Below, piece after piece: positions 1 to 4,340 of a stretch of 7,013 nucleotides of DNA. How positions within the stretch are numbered: position 1 is the first letter of the stretch; each line of letters begins with the position of its first letter. The position numbers and the translations under genes were made by a program. A model generated the notes under the pieces. The model was not told the DNA's origin. It made no database searches and saw nothing but the letters and a program-made list of their open reading frames with translations. The DNA is from a bacterium (GTDB lineage Bacteria; Fidelibacterota; Marinisomatia; Marinisomatales; Marinisomataceae), in NCBI GenBank assembly GCA_023255095.1, contig JALRJJ010000132.1, positions 1 to 7,013 of the forward strand, written 5' to 3'.

Positions 1-509
1 TAAGACTAGGCTCAGTATTGAATATGGCCTACAACGGAGATATCAATAAGTTTGAAGATTTGGTGATGATGAAAGGCGTTGGACCAAGAACCTTAAAATC
101 ACTTGCAATGGCATCTGAAGTTATTCATGGCGATGAGTCAAGGTTTGAAGACCCGGCTAGATTCTCATTCGCCATTGGCGGGAAGGATGGTAGACCTCAT
201 CCAATTGATATCAAAGCAATGGATGAGACAATCGATATGCTTCAAAATTCAGTCGAGAAGTCAAAGATGGGTGACAAGGACAAATCTCAAGCATTGAAAA
301 GACTTCATAAGGCATGTGTTGACAATGAAAAAGGTGCATCACCAATATCATTCCTTGAGGATTTGATTGAGTATGAGTGGAATCACGCAGAAAAGAATGG
401 TGGCAAGACATTCATGGGTGATGTCAAGAAAGGAGTAACCAGAAAAATTATGGATACTCAGAACAAGTTGCTATATGGCAAAAGCAATGCTTCAACAACT
501 AAGCAGTAG
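1..509 (+). CDS. DUF763 family protein, C-terminal part (5' end beyond window)
   Basis: This is the C-terminal part of a DUF763 protein. The frame is open to the left edge (codons run from base 3 with no stop), so the TTG at 18 and ATG at 24 are internal and the true start lies outside. Seen in the sequence: a helix-hairpin-helix-like stretch MKGVGPRTLKSLAMASEVIHG (about 57-120) followed by the DUF763 signature DPARFSFAIGGKDGRPHPID (about 151-210), then a Lys/Glu-rich helical tail. Family members are usually 350-420 residues, so roughly 60% is missing. The family function is not established; the HhH-like segment suggests nucleic-acid contact, which is inference. The stop TAG at 507-509 falls just before the most likely radical SAM start, so the two genes are probably co-transcribed and co-translated. 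Identity is fairly sure; role is not. Confidence 0.85.
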   Translation, partial: RLGSVLNMAYNGDINKFEDLVMMKGVGPRTLKSLAMASEVIHGDESRFEDPARFSFAIGGKDGRPHPIDIKAMDETIDMLQNSVEKSKMGDKDKSQALKRLHKACVDNEKGASPISFLEDLIEYEWNHAEKNGGKTFMGDVKKGVTRKIMDTQNKLLYGKSNASTTKQ

Positions 510-513
510 AGTC

Positions 514-1269
514 ATGAAAGGCTATGACCCTATCAAACTTACTGAGAAGATGGAGTCTATCGTGGTGGACGGAAACAAGCGAAAGTATGCCAAGCTTTCG
601 CGTCCACTGCGATTCTATGGCGGTACCACCTCTGCAGTTGAGGTGGGCTGCAATCTTAGATGTAAGTTCTGCTTCTCAGATAAGCCAGTATTCCGTCCTC
701 AATCAACGGGTAAATTTTACACTCCCCAGGAAGTGTTTGACGCACTTGATAATACAGCTAAGCTTAATGGACACAAGCTCATATCTGCTTCTGCATCCGA
801 GGGGACATTAGGAAGACAACACCTATTTGAACTACTAGATTTGGTAGACCAATCAGATTATGTATATGTACTAGAGACGAATGGTATGACTCTTGGAAAT
901 GACAAGGAGTTTGCTAATCAATTAACTAGATTCAAGAATCTACATGTGAGGGTATCTATAAAGGGCACTAATCCAGAGGAGTTTCATACCTTAACTAATG
1001 CCATACCATCAAGCTATGAACTGCCATTCAAGGCATTAAAACACCTGATTGATGCAAATGTTTCATGCAATGCTTGTGGAATGATTTCATTCAGCGATAA
1101 AGAAGGCATTAAGGATTTAGAAAGACGACTGTTTGAAGTACATCCAGGGCTACTTAAATCTCTTGAAAAAGAACACATAACCCCTTTTCCAAAGGTTGCC
1201 AAGAGGCTCTCTGAGAATGGGCTGAAACCAAATTCAATTGCCTTCAAAGGCAAGGTGGTGAACTTATGA
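514..1269 (+). CDS. Radical SAM protein, GYDP-type archaeal-like family
   Basis: Predicted radical SAM enzyme of 251 residues that would use a [4Fe-4S] cluster to cleave S-adenosylmethionine; substrate unknown. The start at 514 puts the family-typical MKGYDP at the N-terminus and lies 4 nt after the DUF763 stop. In-frame ATGs at 475 and 487 would add 13 or 9 unremarkable residues inside the upstream gene. Seen: RFYGG (about 33-37), cluster motif CNLRCKFC (CxxxCxxC; Cys46, 50, 53), ETNG (121-124) and VSIKGTNPEEF (from 147), all matching known members of this group. Odd: where relatives have GGEPT, the SAM amino-group contact, this protein reads ASEGT (94-98). A second cysteine pair, CxxC (185 and 188), follows late in the barrel. 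The protein is short, with only a brief C-terminal extension. Together with DUF763 upstream and membrane proteins downstream it forms an overlapping cluster. Radical SAM call is firm; reaction is unknown. Confidence 0.88.
   Translation: MKGYDPIKLTEKMESIVVDGNKRKYAKLSRPLRFYGGTTSAVEVGCNLRCKFCFSDKPVFRPQSTGKFYTPQEVFDALDNTAKLNGHKLISASASEGTLGRQHLFELLDLVDQSDYVYVLETNGMTLGNDKEFANQLTRFKNLHVRVSIKGTNPEEFHTLTNAIPSSYELPFKALKHLIDANVSCNACGMISFSDKEGIKDLERRLFEVHPGLLKSLEKEHITPFPKVAKRLSENGLKPNSIAFKGKVVNL
1254..1260 (+). promoter_or_regulatory. Ribosome binding site for the 54-residue membrane protein
   Basis: GGTGGTG lies 5 nt before the ATG at 1266, inside the end of the radical SAM gene, and matches the purine-rich GGTG-type Shine-Dalgarno. 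It supports translation of the small overlapping gene. Confidence 0.55.
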
Positions 1270-1430
1270 CACCAGAGTTATTCATTGTCATCATCATAGC
1301 ATTATGGACACTTATGATGCCATATGCTAGATGGCAATACAGGAAGGGTTACCAAGAAGGTGTTCAAGATACCTACAAATTCCTAGAGAACTTTGACAGG
1401 GGGGTAGATGAATTTATTCAAGATACTTGA
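1266..1430 (+). CDS. Small single-pass membrane protein (54 residues), unknown function
   Basis: A short open frame of 54 codons, not recognised as any named family. It begins at ATG 1266, overlapping the radical SAM stop as ATGA, with a GGTGGTG ribosome binding site just upstream, and ends at TGA 1428-1430 inside the next gene. Residues 3-20 (PELFIVIIIALWTLMMPY) form one hydrophobic segment. The remainder is a charged amphipathic tail rich in aromatic residues (ARWQYRKGYQEG, then KFLENFDRGVDEFI). The Arg/Lys cluster right after the hydrophobic segment suggests an N-out, C-in anchor. The layout, overlapping on both sides, argues for a real translated gene co-expressed with its neighbours. It might anchor or assist the radical SAM protein or the following membrane protein; that is speculation. 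Confidence 0.65.
   Translation: MTPELFIVIIIALWTLMMPYARWQYRKGYQEGVQDTYKFLENFDRGVDEFIQDT
1398..1405 (+). promoter_or_regulatory. Strong ribosome binding site for the 119-residue membrane protein
   Basis: AGGGGGGT sits directly before ATG 1408 (2-5 nt spacing depending on pairing register), within the end of the 54-residue gene. It fixes the start at 1408 and indicates independent ribosome entry despite the overlap. Confidence 0.55.
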
Positions 1431-1767
1431 AGACAAGCTTGTCTACAAGGAATACAATCGATTGAAATCCGAGGGTAGAGCAGAGCTTTTTTCACCAAAT
1501 GCAGAAAGTATGGGGATTATTAGATGGGGATTGAGATTGATGTATATATTTGGTCCATTAAGCCTGTATCTAATCTATCAAAATAACTCTGCTGCAGTAT
1601 TTACGATATGGTTATTTCTACAAGGTTTTTTTTGGAAATCTGCCGTAGAAGGCAAGATGGACAGCGGCTATCCATATCTTGAGCATACTGATGCCATGGG
1701 GCTTGGTTTCGTGTTTATGTTTTCAATAATAATTGCCCTTATTGTCTGGGCAATATGGGCTAGCTAA
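1408..1767 (+). CDS. Membrane protein with about three transmembrane helices, unknown function
   Basis: A 119-residue protein I do not recognise. The first 40 residues are charged and soluble-looking (FKILEDKLVYKEYNRLKSEG). Hydrophobic helices follow at about 42-57, 62-76 and 97-118, with a polar loop between the second and third holding KMDSGYPYLEHTD. It starts at ATG 1408 behind a strong AGGGGGGT site, overlaps the preceding small membrane gene by 23 nt, and is the last gene of the left-hand + strand cluster. The nested overlaps suggest it is co-expressed with the 54-residue protein, perhaps as a small membrane complex (inference). No signal peptide or catalytic motif is visible. That it is a membrane protein is fairly sure; function is unknown. 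Confidence 0.75.
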   Translation: MNLFKILEDKLVYKEYNRLKSEGRAELFSPNAESMGIIRWGLRLMYIFGPLSLYLIYQNNSAAVFTIWLFLQGFFWKSAVEGKMDSGYPYLEHTDAMGLGFVFMFSIIIALIVWAIWAS

Positions 1768-1790
1768 GAGAAGTGAATGAGACAATTTTG

Positions 1791-1807
1791 ATAATCGATG
1801 CGATTAT
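1791..1807 (+). terminator. Perfect 7-bp inverted repeat between convergent genes
   Basis: ATAATCG, a 3-nt spacer ATG, then CGATTAT, a perfect 7-bp repeat; a few further pairs with wobble extend the stem outwards (about 1785-1813). It lies in the 56-bp gap between the end of the + strand membrane gene and the end of the minus-strand HTH gene, where a bidirectional terminator is expected. The stem is AT-rich and no strong T-run follows on either strand, so it could equally be a protein-binding site or chance. Confidence 0.3.
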
Positions 1808-1823
1808 TAGAGTGCTGTCAATT

Positions 1824-2069
1824 TTATTCTATGTTACGTAGTCTAATTAATCGTATTTGTTCCTTTCTCAAAATATCCGTAGCCAAACTGAATTCTACTT
1901 TATCAGGATCTTTTTCCCAATCATATAAAGTTTTCAGACTAATACCTAATGCAAGTGCCAATCCATCAATAGATGGAACCTTGTCTCCGAATTTGTCAAA
2001 GTCTTTAATATATTGCTTTGTCTGAGTTAAATATTCTTCTGAATAAGCAATTAAACCACCCATGACCAT
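1824..2069 (-). CDS. HTH protein resembling phage small terminase / DNA-packaging gp3, shortened
   Basis: An 81-residue minus-strand protein. It starts at ATG 2069 with GGAGAT about 6 nt upstream on its strand (about 2075-2080); ATG 2063 is an in-frame alternative. Residues 31-52 (VPSIDGLALALGISLKTLYDW) are a clear helix-turn-helix and follow the wording of gp3-like DNA-packaging/small terminase proteins, where this domain binds viral DNA. The N-terminal YSEEYL and the later helix TDILRKEQIRLI fit the same family. Those proteins are usually about 130-170 residues with a conserved tail after this helix. Here the frame stops at RNIE, so the tail is missing, and another frame just past the stop reads NKIDSTL, which may be a frameshifted remnant (weak). 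It faces away from the restriction-like operon. It could be a prophage remnant or an HTH regulator of that operon; the sequence does not decide. Confidence 0.65.
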   Translation of the reverse strand: MVMGGLIAYSEEYLTQTKQYIKDFDKFGDKVPSIDGLALALGISLKTLYDWEKDPDKVEFSLATDILRKEQIRLIRLRNIE

Positions 2070-2194
2070 AAGTTAATCTCCATTATTAAAATGAAGTTTA
2101 CCTCAAAAAAAACAAAACTAATTTTAGAATCGATGTATTTTTAATATTCCATATTGGACTAGTCTAGGAATTTTTTTGGATAAAATATTTTTTT
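2070..2194. promoter_or_regulatory. Divergent intergenic region, likely promoters of the HTH gene and the R-M-like operon
   Basis: A 125-bp, very AT-rich stretch between two divergently starting genes, so both promoters should lie here. Visible: an oligo-A run at about 2105-2113; AATAT-TCC-ATATT inverted repeat at 2143-2155; an 8-bp palindrome GACTAGTC at 2157-2164; TAAAAT at 2181-2186; and a T-run directly before ATG 2195. TTTTTAATAT at about 2138-2147 is a possible archaeal TATA element. None has enough support to be assigned as a box or operator. No Shine-Dalgarno precedes ATG 2195, unlike the genes to the left, which would fit a leaderless or short-leader transcript. Confidence 0.4.
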
Positions 2195-2842
2195 ATGAAT
2201 GTGCAATTAAAGACTAAAAAAAGAGTAGCGGATCATGGAGAAGTTTTTACCTCTGAACGTGAGGTCAATGCTATGCTTGATTTGGTAAAGCAAGAAACTG
2301 ATCGTATAGAATCTAAATTTTTAGAACCTGCCTGTGGAACGGGTAATTTTTTGGCAGAAATTTTAAGACGAAAGCTTGCTGTAGTTCAAAAGCGCTATAA
2401 AAAAAGCCAATTAGAGTTTGAAAGAAATGCAGTAATAGCAGTTTCGAGTATTTATGGAATTGATTTGCTTGAGGATAATACGACTGAATGTAGGGAAAGA
2501 CTGTTTAATATATTTAATGAAATTTACACAAAATTTTTTAAGACAAAAACTAATGATAAGGTTAGAAATTCTGTGAAATTTATATTAGAAAAGAACATCG
2601 TTATAGGGAATGCACTATCTCTTGAGACAGTGGATGAGAAACCGAGGCCGATTGTATTTTCTGAGTGGACCTCTATCAGTGGAAGCAAGATAAAAAGAAA
2701 AGATTTTTGTTACAAGTCTATGATTGATCAGGCTTCACTTAGTGAGCTCCCTTTATTCTCTGATCTTGGTGAAGAAGCCTATATTCCAAAACCACTTAAA
2801 GATTATCCGCCTACCCACTTTTTAGAAATTGCTAATGCTTGA
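2195..2842 (+). CDS. Methyltransferase subunit of an R-M-like system (SAM-binding half, no NPPY)
   Basis: A 215-residue protein related to N6-adenine DNA methyltransferases of restriction-modification systems. Seen: ADHGEVFT at 12-19, the entry motif of such methylases; motif I EPACGTGNF at 44-52, the SAM-binding loop; YGID at 87-90, where the acidic residue contacts SAM; and IVIGNAL at 135-141. There is no NPPY/DPPY catalytic motif, and the protein is far shorter than a complete N6-adenine methylase (typically over 400 residues). The following gene supplies NPPY and overlaps this one by 8 nt, so the pair probably forms one methyltransferase (inference). The ATG at 2195 has no visible ribosome binding site, but an in-frame alternative would remove the conserved N-terminus. 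It is the first gene of the operon. An alternative is that it is a non-catalytic, SAM-sensing or recognition partner. Confidence 0.8.
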   Translation: MNVQLKTKKRVADHGEVFTSEREVNAMLDLVKQETDRIESKFLEPACGTGNFLAEILRRKLAVVQKRYKKSQLEFERNAVIAVSSIYGIDLLEDNTTECRERLFNIFNEIYTKFFKTKTNDKVRNSVKFILEKNIVIGNALSLETVDEKPRPIVFSEWTSISGSKIKRKDFCYKSMIDQASLSELPLFSDLGEEAYIPKPLKDYPPTHFLEIANA

Positions 2843-4340
2843 CAAAATTGACTACAATCCAGATGTTTTAACTTGTTTATCTAACTTAAGTAATGATGAG
2901 GTTTTTACACCACCTGAATTAGTTAATGATATTCTTGATTTATTGCCACAAAGTTTATTTCAAAATAAAGATATAACTTTTTTAGATCCAGTTACTAAAT
3001 CTGGCGTTTTTTTGCGTGAAATTGCTAAAAGATTAATGGATGGCCTAAAAGAGGAAATTCCAGACAAACAGACAAGAGTTAATCATATTTTTAAGAATCA
3101 GTTATTCGGCATAGCTATTACTGAGCTTACTTCACTTCTTTCAAGAAGAAGTGTTTATTGCTCCAAAAAGGCTAATGGAAAATATTCAATATGTGATGAA
3201 TTTAGTAACGATCAGGGCAATATTCTATTCGATAAAGTTGAACATACATGGCAAAAAGGTTCATGTAAATATTGCGGTGCAAGTGAAAAAAACTATTCTA
3301 GAGGTGATGAACTTGAAACATACGCATATCAGTTTATTCATACATTCAATCCCAAGGAGTTATTTGATATGAAATTTGATGTAATCATTGGTAACCCGCC
3401 TTATCAATTAAGTGATGGTGGTGCATCAGCTAGCGCAATACCCATTTATCATAAATTTATAGAACAAGCACAAAAATTAAATCCTAGATATCTGACAATG
3501 ATTACTCCAAGTAGATGGTTCTCGGGTGGAAAGGGGCTTGATGCCTTTAGAAAAAGTATGCTAAATGACAATAGAATTAAGTTAATTCATGATTTTATCG
3601 ATGCTTCAGAGTGTTTTCCTGGTGTCGATATTAAAGGTGGAGTAAATTACTTTCTTTGGGAGCGTGATTATAAGGGTGATTGCAATATCTCTACCCATAA
3701 AGAAGGAAAGATACTTTCAGAGTCAACAAGACCCCTACTTGAGGAAGGCACAGATATATTTATAAGGTATAACGAAGCCATATCTATATTTAGAAAAGTA
3801 GCGGCGTTAAATGAAAGCTCCATTAGTACCATAATAAGCTCCAGAAAACCATTTGGCCTAACCACCGCTTTTAAAGGCCAGAAAAAATCATTTCATAAGT
3901 CAATTAAGCTTTATCAGAATAAAGGTATTGGCTATATAAAAAGCGAAGAGGTTGTACAAAATCATGACTGGATAGATATGCATAAGGTTATCACACCATA
4001 TGCAATTGGCAGTGGCGATAGTAAAACAGACCTCATTAAGCCAATATACTCTGAACCAGGATCATGCTGTAGTGAAACATATATAGTTTTTGGACCATTA
4101 AAAAACAAAGAAGAGGCTAGAAATGTTATGAGTTACATTAAGACTAAGTTTTTTCATTTTATGGTTACTTTAAAGAAGAACACGCAGCATGCTACTAAGG
4201 GAGCTTATCAATTTGTCCCTATACAGGAATTTAACAAAACCTGGACAGACGAGAAACTTTATGAAAAATACAAATTAGACTCAAAAGAAATTGCATTTAT
4301 TGAATCAATGATTCGACCAATGGAGATTGATAATGAGTGA
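2835..4340 (+). CDS. Eco57I-type N6-adenine DNA methylase subunit with NPPY and cysteine cluster
   Basis: A 501-residue protein of the Eco57I methylase family, predicted to methylate adenine in DNA. Start chosen at ATG 2835, which overlaps the upstream stop as ATGCTTGA; the TTG at 2829 is less likely. Order: NDEVFTP (20-26); a motif I region FLDPVTKSGVF (49-59), in which a Lys replaces the first Gly of the usual GxG; FGIAITELTSLL (91-102); four cysteines, C109, C120, C144 and CxxC 147, as in a zinc site; then FDVIIGNPPYQL (181-192) with catalytic NPPY at 187-190, and ITPSRWFSGGKG after it. The C-terminal half (about 260-501) should hold target recognition, with FGLT and an aromatic-rich segment near HATKGAYQFVP, but no named domain was recognised. 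It contains NPPY while the upstream partner has the better SAM loop. Co-translated with the helicase downstream. Family call is firm; specificity unknown. Confidence 0.88.
   Translation: MLDKIDYNPDVLTCLSNLSNDEVFTPPELVNDILDLLPQSLFQNKDITFLDPVTKSGVFLREIAKRLMDGLKEEIPDKQTRVNHIFKNQLFGIAITELTSLLSRRSVYCSKKANGKYSICDEFSNDQGNILFDKVEHTWQKGSCKYCGASEKNYSRGDELETYAYQFIHTFNPKELFDMKFDVIIGNPPYQLSDGGASASAIPIYHKFIEQAQKLNPRYLTMITPSRWFSGGKGLDAFRKSMLNDNRIKLIHDFIDASECFPGVDIKGGVNYFLWERDYKGDCNISTHKEGKILSESTRPLLEEGTDIFIRYNEAISIFRKVAALNESSISTIISSRKPFGLTTAFKGQKKSFHKSIKLYQNKGIGYIKSEEVVQNHDWIDMHKVITPYAIGSGDSKTDLIKPIYSEPGSCCSETYIVFGPLKNKEEARNVMSYIKTKFFHFMVTLKKNTQHATKGAYQFVPIQEFNKTWTDEKLYEKYKLDSKEIAFIESMIRPMEIDNE
4322..4325 (+). 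promoter_or_regulatory. Ribosome binding site deciding the helicase start at ATG 4333
   Basis: GGAG lies 7 nt before ATG 4333, an ideal spacing, and only 1 nt before the competing TTG at 4327. It therefore supports ATG 4333, which overlaps the upstream stop as ATGAGTGA. Confidence 0.6.

Noticed and set aside
18..509. Complete gene beginning at TTG 18
   Set aside because: The frame continues without a stop to the left edge and the family is much longer, so this is an internal codon of a truncated gene.
1798..2025. 75-codon + strand frame
   Set aside because: It is antisense to the HTH gene, has no recognisable protein features, and the minus-strand frame has a clear domain and ribosome binding site.
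2157..2164. GACTAGTC palindrome as an operator
   Set aside because: An 8-bp palindrome in about 125 bp is expected by chance fairly often and no second copy was seen.
2154..2186. Bacterial promoter TTGGAC / TAAAAT before 2195
   Set aside because: The spacer is 21 bp, too long for a standard sigma-70 promoter.
2829..2834. TTG start of the second methylase
   Set aside because: ATG two codons later gives the usual coupled overlap; no ribosome binding site favours TTG.
4327..4332. TTG start of the helicase
   Set aside because: GGAG at 4322-4325 is far too close to it and is well spaced for ATG 4333.
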